A stretch of 6,159 nucleotides of DNA from Ruminococcaceae bacterium UBA6857 (lineage in GTDB: Bacteria > Bacillota > Clostridia > Oscillospirales > Acutalibacteraceae): assembly GCA_002451715.1 (NCBI GenBank), contig DKDD01000154.1:1-6159 (forward strand), read 5' to 3'. A program made the position numbers and the translations under genes. Every line of letters starts with the position of its first letter. Positions within the stretch are counted from its first letter, which is position 1. A model generated the notes under the pieces. The model did not search any database. It was not told the DNA's origin and was given only the letters and a program-made list of their open reading frames with translations. Of this stretch, positions 1 to 6,014 are shown piece by piece.

Positions 1-2
1 CA

Positions 3-53
3 ATAATCGAAAACTTTAAAGGTGAACTTGATGAAAAGGTCAAAGAACTTTAA
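3..53 (+). CDS. Possible 3' end of an upstream gene (partial)
   Basis: Frame 3 is open from the window edge to a TAA at 51-53 and encodes 16 residues, IIENFKGELDEKVKEL, before the stop. The other two forward frames close within the first 19 bases. The codons (GAA, AAA, CTT, GAT) match those favoured by the genes downstream, and the peptide reads like a charged C-terminal helix. If real, this gene overlaps the HlyD-like gene by 23 bases and contains its ribosome binding site. The same 23-base overlap recurs at the next junction. Sixteen codons are too few to identify a family, and an open frame of this length can occur by chance, so the call is tentative. Confidence 0.35.
   Translation: MIENFKGELDEKVKEL
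18..25 (+). promoter_or_regulatory. Ribosome binding site deciding the HlyD-like start
   Basis: AAAGGTGA matches the 3' half of the consensus AAGGAGGTGA and ends 5 bases before the ATG at 31. The longest open frame would begin at a GTG (22-24), but that codon lies inside the Shine-Dalgarno sequence. The ATG at 31 is therefore the better start. Confidence 0.6.
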
Positions 54-1326
54 AACAACAGTAATTATTCTTGCCGTTGCCGCGGCAATCGTGCTTGCCT
101 ATGTTGTTCAGGGAATATACTTCAGTTATACAGGCTCCGTGCAAACCGAATATATTTTTGAAACTTCGGACAAACAGGTGGTTTCGGTTGATTCCTTTGT
201 TGTTCGCGACGAAAACAGAACCGAAAACGGGAACAATATTTCAATCCTCAAAAAGAACGATTCGCGCGTCTATGTTCCTATTGTTTCCGACAGCGCAAGC
301 GTTGCAAAGGGAGAGACGATTGCCCTTTCTTTCGGAAGCGAAAGCGAAGCCAAGGCATATAGCGAAAGTTTGCTTCTTGATGAAAAAATCGACCATCTTA
401 CTCAGCTTCAGGATCAGGGCAATTTCAGCCACATCAACGTTATGACGCTCAACGGGGAAATTTCAACCGCAGTGAGCGATTATATGAAAATAATCGAATC
501 CGGTGATTACGCAAATCTTGACGAAGCTGTTCGCAACATCAGCTATAAAATCACAACAAGGCAGATTGCAACGGGAACAAAACTTGATTTTTCTCCGCTC
601 ATTTCGGAATATCGAAAAGAAAAGAAGAGTCTTCTCAAATCCGTCAGCGGAAAAAAAGCCGTGAAAACCGAATACGCAGGCTACTTTGTAAGTTCGGTTG
701 ACGGTTATGAGGGCGTATGCAGCTACGACGAAATTGCAAAAGGCAATATCGACTCCTCCGACGTTCAAAAGCTTCTTGAAAGCAAGGCGCAAAAGCAGGA
801 CGGTGCGTTCGGAAAAATCATCGGTCAGCACACATGGTATCTTGTCTGCAACATTCCTCTTGCGCAGGCTTCGGTCATAAAAACCGGATATTACGTTGAG
901 GTCAGCTTTCCCGATAAGGGCATAAACGACCTTGATATGTCGGTTGAAAGCGTTTCAAGCCGCGCCGGAGACACAATCGCCGTTGTTCTCAAATGTACAT
1001 CAATGAACAAGGCAATCTCGTCGCTTCGAAAAGAAAAAGCGCAGATTACCGTGAAAACATATACCGGCCTTCGAATCAGCAATGAAGCGCTCACCGCAGA
1101 CGAAAACGGAACCGAGGGCGTTTACACCCTCAACGGAAAGCGCGTTGCATTCAAGCCGATTAATATCATTCATTACGGCGATAATTATGTTATCGCTTCT
1201 GCCGTAACTTATTATAACGACGACGGCAGCGTAGACTATGAAAAAACCGCAAGTGCCGAAATCAAGGCATTTGACAGAGTAATTACAAAGGGGCGAAATT
1301 TAAGTGACGGAAAAGTTATCGGTTGA
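31..1326 (+). CDS. HlyD-like membrane-anchored adaptor protein
   Basis: A 431-residue protein from ATG 31, with a GTG at 22 as the less likely alternative. A short basic N-terminus is followed by one hydrophobic segment at about residues 11-30, which would anchor the protein in the membrane with the rest outside. Residues 50-105 resemble the first half of a biotinyl/lipoyl barrel-sandwich domain, with VVRDENRTENG and then VAKGETIALSFGS. A charged, probably helical stretch fills 107-210. The second half-motif starts at AGYFVSSVDGYE (216-227). A beta-rich C-terminal part follows, with GLRISNEAL near 347, GVYTLNGKRVAFK near 364 and a terminal ITKGRNLSDGKVI. This layout fits the HlyD-type adaptor proteins found in Firmicutes next to yggS and sepF. 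No ABC transporter, RND pump or outer-membrane channel lies in the window, so a transport role is not shown. The usual DG-x-V-x-KG turn reads SDSASVAKGE here, so the lipoyl-like half is degenerate. The stop overlaps yggS by 23 bases, which suggests coupled translation. The family call is fairly sure; the function is unknown. Confidence 0.72.
   Translation: MKRSKNFKTTVIILAVAAAIVLAYVVQGIYFSYTGSVQTEYIFETSDKQVVSVDSFVVRDENRTENGNNISILKKNDSRVYVPIVSDSASVAKGETIALSFGSESEAKAYSESLLLDEKIDHLTQLQDQGNFSHINVMTLNGEISTAVSDYMKIIESGDYANLDEAVRNISYKITTRQIATGTKLDFSPLISEYRKEKKSLLKSVSGKKAVKTEYAGYFVSSVDGYEGVCSYDEIAKGNIDSSDVQKLLESKAQKQDGAFGKIIGQHTWYLVCNIPLAQASVIKTGYYVEVSFPDKGINDLDMSVESVSSRAGDTIAVVLKCTSMNKAISSLRKEKAQITVKTYTGLRISNEALTADENGTEGVYTLNGKRVAFKPINIIHYGDNYVIASAVTYYNDDGSVDYEKTASAEIKAFDRVITKGRNLSDGKVIG
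1287..1293 (+). promoter_or_regulatory. Ribosome binding site for yggS, inside the preceding gene
   Basis: AAAGGGG lies 10 bases upstream of the GTG at 1304, within the last codons of the HlyD-like gene. No ATG in this frame lies nearby, and residues just after the GTG already align with the family's N-terminal helix. The GTG is therefore the probable start. Confidence 0.55.
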
Positions 1327-2029
1327 CGAAAGGTTTAAAAATATCGAACATAACCTTGAATATATCAACGAAAGAATTAAAGAAGCCGCCGAAAAAAGCG
1401 GAAGAAAACGCGAAGATGTCAAGCTCATGGCGGTTACAAAAACCGTTGAGCCGATCTTCATAAATCACGCGATTGGCTGCGGAATTGACCTCATCGGGGA
1501 AAACAAGGTTCAGGAGTTCCTTTCAAAAGAGGAATATCTTAAACTTGAAAATTGCCGCGCTCATCTCATCGGTCATCTTCAGACAAACAAGGTTAGGCAA
1601 ATTCTCGGCAGGGTTGACATGATTCAGTCTGTTGACAGTTTGAAACTTGCAAAGGAAATTGAAAAACAGGCCGAAAAACTTGATATCACCGCCGATTGCC
1701 TTATTGAAGTCAACGTCGGCAACGAAGAAAGCAAAACCGGAATCGACTTTGATTCCGTGCCTGCGCTTCTTGAAGAAATTGCTTCAATGAGCCGTGTTCG
1801 GGTCAAAGGACTCATGGCAATCCCCCCGATTTGTGAAGATGACGAAAAATTGTGCAAATATTTTGAAAAAATGCACGGATTGTTTGTTGACATTAAGGCT
1901 CAAAATATAGATAATATAAGAATGGAGATTCTTTCAATGGGAATGTCCGGCGACTATGAAAAAGCGATTACCTGCGGAGCGAATCTTGTTCGCATAGGAT
2001 CTTCGATTTTCGGTCCGCGTTTGTATTAA
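1304..2029 (+). CDS. yggS: Pyridoxal phosphate homeostasis protein, YggS/PLPBP family
   Basis: A 241-residue cytoplasmic protein of the YggS/YlmE/PROSC family, which binds pyridoxal 5'-phosphate (PLP) without known enzyme activity and buffers the free PLP pool and vitamin B6 and amino acid balance. It is a single alanine-racemase-like TIM barrel. The PLP-binding lysine is K46 in LMAVTKTVEP. Other family signatures are GENKVQEF (65-72), HLIGHLQTNKVR (87-98), VKGLMAIPP in the middle of the barrel, SMGMSGDYEKAI (211-222) and the phosphate-binding VRIGSSIFGPR (229-239). The length is close to the usual 220-235 residues, so the gene is complete. It starts at a GTG that overlaps the HlyD-like gene by 23 bases. 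It ends 35 bases before sepF, the same pairing as ylmE-sepF in Bacillus. The partner ylmD is not in the window. Nothing in the sequence looks damaged. The assignment is secure. Confidence 0.96.
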   Translation: MTEKLSVDERFKNIEHNLEYINERIKEAAEKSGRKREDVKLMAVTKTVEPIFINHAIGCGIDLIGENKVQEFLSKEEYLKLENCRAHLIGHLQTNKVRQILGRVDMIQSVDSLKLAKEIEKQAEKLDITADCLIEVNVGNEESKTGIDFDSVPALLEEIASMSRVRVKGLMAIPPICEDDEKLCKYFEKMHGLFVDIKAQNIDNIRMEILSMGMSGDYEKAITCGANLVRIGSSIFGPRLY

Positions 2030-2064
2030 TAATTTTTGATAAAAAAGGAAAGGAAATTTATAAA

Positions 2065-2655
2065 ATGAAATTCTTGGATAACTTAAAGGACGGTTTCAAA
2101 AAAGCTGTCAGCTTCTCTGACGAAGACGATTTCGACGATGATGAAAACTATGGCGATGATGATTTTGACGATGATGACGATTACTATGAGGAAGAAGAAC
2201 CGGTAAAAGAAACCAAAAAATCGTCAGGATTCAAAACAAAGTTCGAAGCTCCCTCGGCACCGAGCGCATATAATCCGCCCGAATACGGACAGAAGACTTC
2301 AAGCGAACCTTCTTCATACGGATTCAAAGCGCCGAAAGCGGCTTCAAATCTTTACAAGATGGACGCAAAGCCGCAGCAGAAAAAGCTCAAGGTCACTTTG
2401 TTTGTTCTTGAAGATATGGATGACGCGAGAAACGTTGCCGATTGCATGATTGAAAGGGGAGTTGTTACCCTTGCCGACATGACAAAGCTTCCCACCGAAA
2501 GCGTTCGCCGCGTTCTTGATTTCCTTGACGGAGTTAAATATGTCTGCAAGTCGAAAATTGAAGTTATTGCCGAAAAGATTTATCTTATCGTTCCGGAAGC
2601 CGCAGAGCTTTCAGGCGACTTTTTCGGTCAGGTGGATAAGCCCTCTTTCTTTTAA
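2065..2655 (+). CDS. sepF: Cell division protein SepF
   Basis: A 196-residue protein of the SepF (YlmF, DUF552) family, which anchors FtsZ to the membrane and bundles its filaments into the Z ring, partly redundantly with FtsA. The first 14 residues (MKFLDNLKDGFKKA) look like the amphipathic membrane-targeting helix. Residues 19-45 are an extremely acidic stretch with 20 Asp/Glu in 27 positions. Residues 46-105 are a linker rich in Pro, Ser and Lys. The folded SepF core spans about 108-188: KVTLFVLEDMDDARNVAD, then the RRVLDFLDGVKY strand-turn with the conserved glycine at 156, then KIEVIAEKIYLIVP and a final LSGDFF. The family is usually about 140-155 residues long, and the extra length is in the linker. 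The start ATG is preceded by AAGGAAAGGA (2045-2054). The gene lies between yggS and divIVA as in other Firmicutes, but ylmG and ylmH, which follow it in Bacillus, are absent. The assignment is secure. Confidence 0.95.
   Translation: MKFLDNLKDGFKKAVSFSDEDDFDDDENYGDDDFDDDDDYYEEEEPVKETKKSSGFKTKFEAPSAPSAYNPPEYGQKTSSEPSSYGFKAPKAASNLYKMDAKPQQKKLKVTLFVLEDMDDARNVADCMIERGVVTLADMTKLPTESVRRVLDFLDGVKYVCKSKIEVIAEKIYLIVPEAAELSGDFFGQVDKPSFF
2119..2199 (+). repeat. GAT/GAC-rich low-complexity tract in sepF
   Basis: These 81 bases are dominated by repeated GAC, GAT and GAA codons and encode residues 19-45 of SepF, 20 of which are acidic. Both Asp codons are mixed and Phe, Tyr, Asn and Gly codons interrupt the run. 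It is therefore an imperfect trinucleotide repeat rather than a clean microsatellite. Such a tract could still change length between strains. Confidence 0.6.
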
Positions 2656-2679
2656 TTAACAGATTAAAAAACGGAAAAC

Positions 2680-2697
2680 GCTGATTTCTTTTTCAGC
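2680..2697 (+). other. Small hairpin in the sepF-divIVA gap
   Basis: GCTGA (2680-2684) can pair with TCAGC (2693-2697) across an 8-base pyrimidine-rich loop. The stem has only 5 base pairs and no T-run follows, so it does not look like an intrinsic terminator. It is followed closely by the divIVA ribosome binding site and may be chance. The rest of this 71-base gap is AT-rich, and I see no convincing -35/-10 promoter pair in it. Confidence 0.2.
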
Positions 2698-2711
2698 TAA
2701 TATGTTCAATC

Positions 2712-2716
2712 GGAGG
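2712..2716 (+). promoter_or_regulatory. Ribosome binding site of the divIVA homologue
   Basis: GGAGG lies 10 bases before the first of two adjacent ATG codons (2727 and 2730). Either ATG could be used, so the protein has 346 or 345 residues. The second ATG gives an N-terminus MVPNQIK that aligns more neatly with DivIVA proteins, but its 13-base spacing is long. Confidence 0.6.
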
Positions 2717-2726
2717 ATGATTCAAA

Positions 2727-3767
2727 ATGATGGTTCCGAATCAAATAAAAATGCAAAGCTTTTCTCCCATAGGCCGCGGCGCATATAAATCAAGCGAAGT
2801 TGATACGTTCGTTTCGCGCATTTATGCAAATTATAACGAACTTTACAACGAAAACGCAGAACTTAAAAAGAAATTTGCTTCGCTTCGCGACATTATTGAA
2901 GAATACAACGCCGGAAAAAATGCAATCGCAACGGCTCTTGTAAAGGCGCAGACCGTTGCGGATCAAACCGTTGAAAGCGCAAAAAATGCTTATGATGCAA
3001 TGCTTGCCGACGGCGAAAAAAAGGTTAAGGCTCTTATTGACGAAAAAACAAAAGAGGCCGAAAGCTATGCCGAGGAAATTAAGAAAAAGGCAGACGCTTA
3101 CCTTGAAAACGTTAAAGCAGAACTTCAAAAAGCAACAGAGCAGACAAAAGAAGAGTCTGAAAAATATGTTGCCGAAATCAACGAAAAAGCAAAAACTATC
3201 ATTGAAAACGCAAACGAAAAAGCGGCAAAAATCGTTGCAAATGCTTATGGCGACGCAAAACGCGCCGAAGACAAAAAGAACGAAATCATCCTTGAGGCAA
3301 AAAAGCAGCTTTCAACCGTTAAAGACGAGCTCACCTCTTTCAAAAAAGATTCACTTAATCTTATGAAAGACCTTCTTCCGAAACTTGAAGCCCTTTCGAT
3401 TCCCGATATAGAAATCGAAAGTGAAGAGCAAGCGGATGAGGTTGCCGCAATTGAACCGATTGAAGAGCCGGAAAATGACGAGCTTCCCGTTTTCAAAGGC
3501 GCTGAAATTGATATTTCGGATATCGGAGAAGACAGAACAACCGTTGTTAAAGAAGAAAAAGCTCCCGCAAAAGCCTATATCCCCGACGCCGACGAATATG
3601 TTAAACATATTTTTGACACTATCGACATTCCAAATTCTTCCGACAGTGAAGAAACGGATATTTTCGGTCAAAAGAAAAAGCCCGCAGCCGGCGTAGGCTA
3701 TAACGGAAACAAAACAAGTTTCAGCGTTTCAGACAACATCGACCTTTTTTCGGACGATGACGATTAA
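2727..3767 (+). CDS. divIVA: DivIVA-family septum/pole organiser
   Basis: A 346-residue cytoplasmic, peripherally membrane-bound protein of the DivIVA/GpsB group. These proteins collect at strongly curved membrane at the septum and poles and recruit division, chromosome-anchoring or cell-wall partners. The N-terminal lipid-binding domain is about residues 3-58: VPNQIKMQSFSPIGRGAYKS, then SEVDTFVSRI and the start of a coiled coil (YNELYNENAELKKKFASL). A long Ala/Lys/Glu-rich coiled coil runs from about 65 to 215 with no helix-breaking prolines. From about 225 the chain becomes acidic and probably disordered, with a short hydrophobic-acidic segment ADEYVKHIFDTIDI (288-301) and a final DLFSDDDD. 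Bacillus DivIVA has about 164 residues, so this one is twice as long because of the coil and tail. The membrane loop differs from the Bacillus FRGYDEDEV pattern. It follows sepF by 71 bases, and lspA begins 17 bases after its stop. The family call is firm, but whether it acts in division, polarity or sporulation cannot be read from sequence. Confidence 0.88.
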   Translation: MMVPNQIKMQSFSPIGRGAYKSSEVDTFVSRIYANYNELYNENAELKKKFASLRDIIEEYNAGKNAIATALVKAQTVADQTVESAKNAYDAMLADGEKKVKALIDEKTKEAESYAEEIKKKADAYLENVKAELQKATEQTKEESEKYVAEINEKAKTIIENANEKAAKIVANAYGDAKRAEDKKNEIILEAKKQLSTVKDELTSFKKDSLNLMKDLLPKLEALSIPDIEIESEEQADEVAAIEPIEEPENDELPVFKGAEIDISDIGEDRTTVVKEEKAPAKAYIPDADEYVKHIFDTIDIPNSSDSEETDIFGQKKKPAAGVGYNGNKTSFSVSDNIDLFSDDDD

Positions 3768-3784
3768 TTTTTAGGTTGGTGCAT

Positions 3785-4270
3785 ATGCTTCAAATCGTAT
3801 CACTGCTTGTTGTTGCGGCACTCACCGCAATTGATCAGATTATTAAATATTTTGTTGTTGCCGATTTAAAGCCGATTGGGGAAAAGGTTCTCATTCCCGG
3901 AGTGCTTCGTTTGACTTATGCTGAAAACGACGGTGCAATGATGGGTATGCTCGGCGGAAAAGCGAACGTTATGATGATTGTCACCTTGGTGATACTCGTT
4001 GTTATGCTTGCTGTTCTGCTTTCGAAAAAGCTCAAATTCGGTTTCAATTACTGCTGCTTTGTTGCAATCATCGCAGGCGGCATCGGCAATCTTATTGACA
4101 GGTTCAGACTCGGCTATGTAATTGATTATATCGACGTTCTTTTTGTGAAGTTTTATGTTTTCAATTTTGCCGATTGCCTTGTAACCGTCGGCGCATTCCT
4201 TATAATCGGATATCAGATTTATGAAATAATCAAAGAAACAAAGGAAAAAAAGGAAAAGCAAAATGGTTGA
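3785..4270 (+). CDS. lspA: Lipoprotein signal peptidase II (LspA)
   Basis: A 161-residue polytopic membrane aspartyl protease that removes the signal peptide from diacylglyceryl-modified prolipoproteins. Four membrane segments are visible, at about residues 2-24, 60-80, 88-106 and 125-148. Family motifs appear in order: AIDQIIKYFV in the first segment, LTYAENDGAMMGM after the first loop, GGIGNLIDRFRLGYVIDYIDV, and FNFADCLVTVG. The catalytic aspartates are D114 (in VIDY) and D130 (in FNFAD). The second motif departs from the usual NxGAAFG, with Met-Met replacing Ala-Phe. The C-terminus is a Lys/Glu-rich cytoplasmic tail. In-frame TTG (3776) and GTG (3779) codons precede the ATG, but they sit within the weak AGGTTGGTG Shine-Dalgarno region, so ATG 3785 is preferred. 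In Bacillus, ileS lies between divIVA and lspA; it is missing here. The stop overlaps the next gene by 8 bases. The assignment is secure; only the exact start is uncertain. Confidence 0.95.
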   Translation: MLQIVSLLVVAALTAIDQIIKYFVVADLKPIGEKVLIPGVLRLTYAENDGAMMGMLGGKANVMMIVTLVILVVMLAVLLSKKLKFGFNYCCFVAIIAGGIGNLIDRFRLGYVIDYIDVLFVKFYVFNFADCLVTVGAFLIIGYQIYEIIKETKEKKEKQNG

Positions 4271-5186
4271 CGCAATGATAATCACCGTTGATGAAAATTC
4301 TGTCGGTGAAAGAATAGATAAGGTCATTTGTGCTTTTTCGGGCGAACTTACCCGTTCGGGCGTTCAAAAAATGATGGAAAGTGGCGCAGTATGTGTCGGC
4401 GGAAAACCCGTCAGCAAAAATTACAAGGTCAAACTCGGCGACAAGATTTCTCTTGTAATTCCGAAACCGCGCGAACTCGAACTCACGCCCGAAAACATTG
4501 AACTCGACATAAGATATGAAGACGACGACCTTCTTGTTGTCAACAAGCCGAAAGGAATGGTTGTTCACCCGGCGGCAGGAAATTACGACGGAACGCTTGT
4601 TAACGCACTTTTGTATCATTGCAAAGACAGCCTTTCGGGCATTAACGGCGTGATAAGGCCGGGAATAGTTCACCGAATTGACAAGGATACAAGCGGACTT
4701 TTGATTGTTGCAAAAAACGATTTTGCACATATTTCGCTTGCCGAACAAATTAAAGCACATTCCTTTTCAAGAGAATACCAAACGGTTGTTTACGGCGGTT
4801 TCAAAAACGAAGAGGGGACTGTTGACGCCCCGATCGGCCGCCACAGCGTCGACCGCAAAAAAATGTGCGTGACCGAAAAAAATTCCAAGCATGCGGTCAC
4901 ACATTATGAGGTTGTTGAACGTTATAAGGGCTTTACCCATCTTCGCGTTCGCCTTGAAACCGGAAGAACCCACCAGATAAGAGTCCACATGGCTTATATC
5001 GGTCACCCCGTTGCCGGCGACCCGGTTTACGGTCCCAAAAAGGTAATCACCGAGCTTCACGGTCAGTGTCTTCATGCAGGACTCATCGGTTTTCGCCACC
5101 CGCGAACGGGAAAACACATTGAAATTGTCAGCGAACTTCCGGAATATTTCACACAGTTTTTAAGGAGACTTGAAAATGACAGATAA
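4263..5186 (+). CDS. rluD: RluD-family 23S rRNA pseudouridine synthase
   Basis: A 307-residue cytoplasmic enzyme of the RluA/RluD family (YlyB in Bacillus) that isomerises uridines to pseudouridine in structured RNA, probably helix 69 of 23S rRNA. Residues 15-67 form an S4 RNA-binding domain (GERIDKVICAF, SGVQKMMESGAVCVGGKPV, KLGDKISLVIP). The catalytic domain follows with LLVVNKPKGMVVHPAAGNYDG (90-110) and GIVHRIDKDTSGLL (134-147), whose D140 is the catalytic aspartate. LETGRTHQIRVHMAYIGHPV (231-250), GDPVYG and LHAGLIGFRHPRTG complete the family's motif set. The length is normal for the family, about 300-325. The start ATG lies 8 bases after AGGA (4251-4254) and overlaps the lspA stop by 8 bases. 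A second in-frame ATG at 4275 would also keep the S4 domain intact. The lspA-rluD pairing is standard in Firmicutes. Family membership is secure; the exact target uridines are inferred from relatives. Confidence 0.93.
   Translation: MVDAMIITVDENSVGERIDKVICAFSGELTRSGVQKMMESGAVCVGGKPVSKNYKVKLGDKISLVIPKPRELELTPENIELDIRYEDDDLLVVNKPKGMVVHPAAGNYDGTLVNALLYHCKDSLSGINGVIRPGIVHRIDKDTSGLLIVAKNDFAHISLAEQIKAHSFSREYQTVVYGGFKNEEGTVDAPIGRHSVDRKKMCVTEKNSKHAVTHYEVVERYKGFTHLRVRLETGRTHQIRVHMAYIGHPVAGDPVYGPKKVITELHGQCLHAGLIGFRHPRTGKHIEIVSELPEYFTQFLRRLENDR
5162..5168 (+). promoter_or_regulatory. Ribosome binding site deciding the HAD gene start
   Basis: AAGGAGA ends 7 bases before the ATG at 5176. The longest open frame begins at a TTG (5170), but that codon would be only 1 base after this site, too close for initiation. 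The ATG at 5176 is therefore the start. The site lies inside the last codons of rluD, so termination and re-initiation could be coupled. Confidence 0.65.
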
Positions 5187-6012
5187 AAAACTGCCGCTTT
5201 CCGATTGGCTCATTGCTTCGGATATTGACGGCACTTTGAACGACAAACGAAGAAAACTTCCGAAAAGAAATTTTGATGCCATTCAAAAGTTTGTTTATGA
5301 ATACGGCGGACACTTTATTCTTTCGTCCGGAAGATCCATCGAATCAATGCGAAAGCATTTTAAAAAGCTTAAACTTAACAGCGGTTACGCGGTTTTCATC
5401 AACGGCGCAGGCGTTTATGATTATGAAAAAGAAAAGATTCTTTGGATAAGTCCGATAAACGAAAAAATCACCGCACTCATCAAAGACCTTTCAAAAAAAT
5501 TCCGTTTCGCAACGGTTCAAATCATTACACCGTATGAGGCGGAAATCGTCAAACCCACTCTTTCGGCATTTATTCTTGCAAAAACAAGCAAGCTTCCGAT
5601 TAAGTATTTCAAAAGCATTGACGAACTTGAAACGGGAAATTGGTGCAAAGCAATTTTCACCGGACTTCCGTTTGTAATTTCAAAAGTTGAAAAGGAAGCA
5701 AAAGAAAAAAGCAGCACAACAACAAACCTTATGAGAACCTCGCCGTTTTCTTTTGAAATTGTTAATGAGGGAACAAATAAGGGCGTTGCGGTTATGAAAG
5801 TTGCCGAAATTCTCGGCATTGATAAGTCAAAAACAGCAGCCATCGGGGATTACTTCAACGATTACGAAATGCTCAAAGCGGTCGGACTTCCGGCTTGCTG
5901 TGGTCAGGCTCCGCAGGGCATGAAAGACATCGCAAAGCTTGTCACCTGCCATTGCAACAAGGGCGCGGTTGCTGATTTGATAGATTATATCATCAAACAA
6001 AATTGTAAGTAA
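5176..6012 (+). CDS. Cof-type HAD-IIB phosphatase
   Basis: A 278-residue soluble hydrolase of the haloacid dehalogenase superfamily, subfamily IIB (Cof type), which typically removes phosphate from sugar phosphates, nucleotides or cofactor precursors. Motif I is SDIDGTLND with nucleophile D16 and acid/base D18. Motif II is ILSSGRS (S50/S51). The motif III lysine is K202 in GTNKGVAVMKVAEILGI, a typical IIB sequence. Motif IV is IGDYFNDYEML with metal-binding D225 and D229. The region between about 78 and 190 is the C2 cap that sets substrate choice; it is not recognisable enough to name a substrate. The length fits the family (260-290). The C-terminal part carries four cysteines in two pairs (241/242 and 258/260), where relatives usually have small residues. 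The gene overlaps rluD by 11 bases and is followed by a transketolase start. That makes a sugar-phosphate substrate plausible, but this is only context. The family is secure; the substrate is unknown. Confidence 0.9.
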   Translation: MTDKKLPLSDWLIASDIDGTLNDKRRKLPKRNFDAIQKFVYEYGGHFILSSGRSIESMRKHFKKLKLNSGYAVFINGAGVYDYEKEKILWISPINEKITALIKDLSKKFRFATVQIITPYEAEIVKPTLSAFILAKTSKLPIKYFKSIDELETGNWCKAIFTGLPFVISKVEKEAKEKSSTTTNLMRTSPFSFEIVNEGTNKGVAVMKVAEILGIDKSKTAAIGDYFNDYEMLKAVGLPACCGQAPQGMKDIAKLVTCHCNKGAVADLIDYIIKQNCK

Positions 6013-6014
6013 TT

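Noticed and set aside
463..831. Antisense open frame of 122 codons within the HlyD-like gene.
   Set aside because: No motif, and it is fully nested opposite a gene with a clear domain layout; a codon-bias shadow.
2030..2064. Possible terminator or promoter between yggS and sepF.
   Set aside because: The 35 bases are AT-rich with no inverted repeat; they mainly hold the sepF ribosome binding site.
2656..2726. Possible promoter in the gap before the divIVA homologue (TAATAT at 2698-2703).
   Set aside because: No acceptable -35 element lies about 17 bases upstream; in AT-rich DNA a lone -10-like hexamer is not evidence.
2790..3671. Alternative-frame and antisense open frames across the divIVA homologue, including Lys/Gln-rich and Phe-rich predicted peptides.
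   Set aside because: The low-complexity composition mirrors the Lys/Glu/Ala-rich coiled-coil codons read out of frame; there are no ribosome binding sites or domains.
3866..4760. Long open frames on the minus strand opposite lspA and rluD (153 and 176 codons).
   Set aside because: They lie wholly across well-supported + strand genes, overlap each other, lack recognisable motifs, and are expected from the codon bias of the sense strand.
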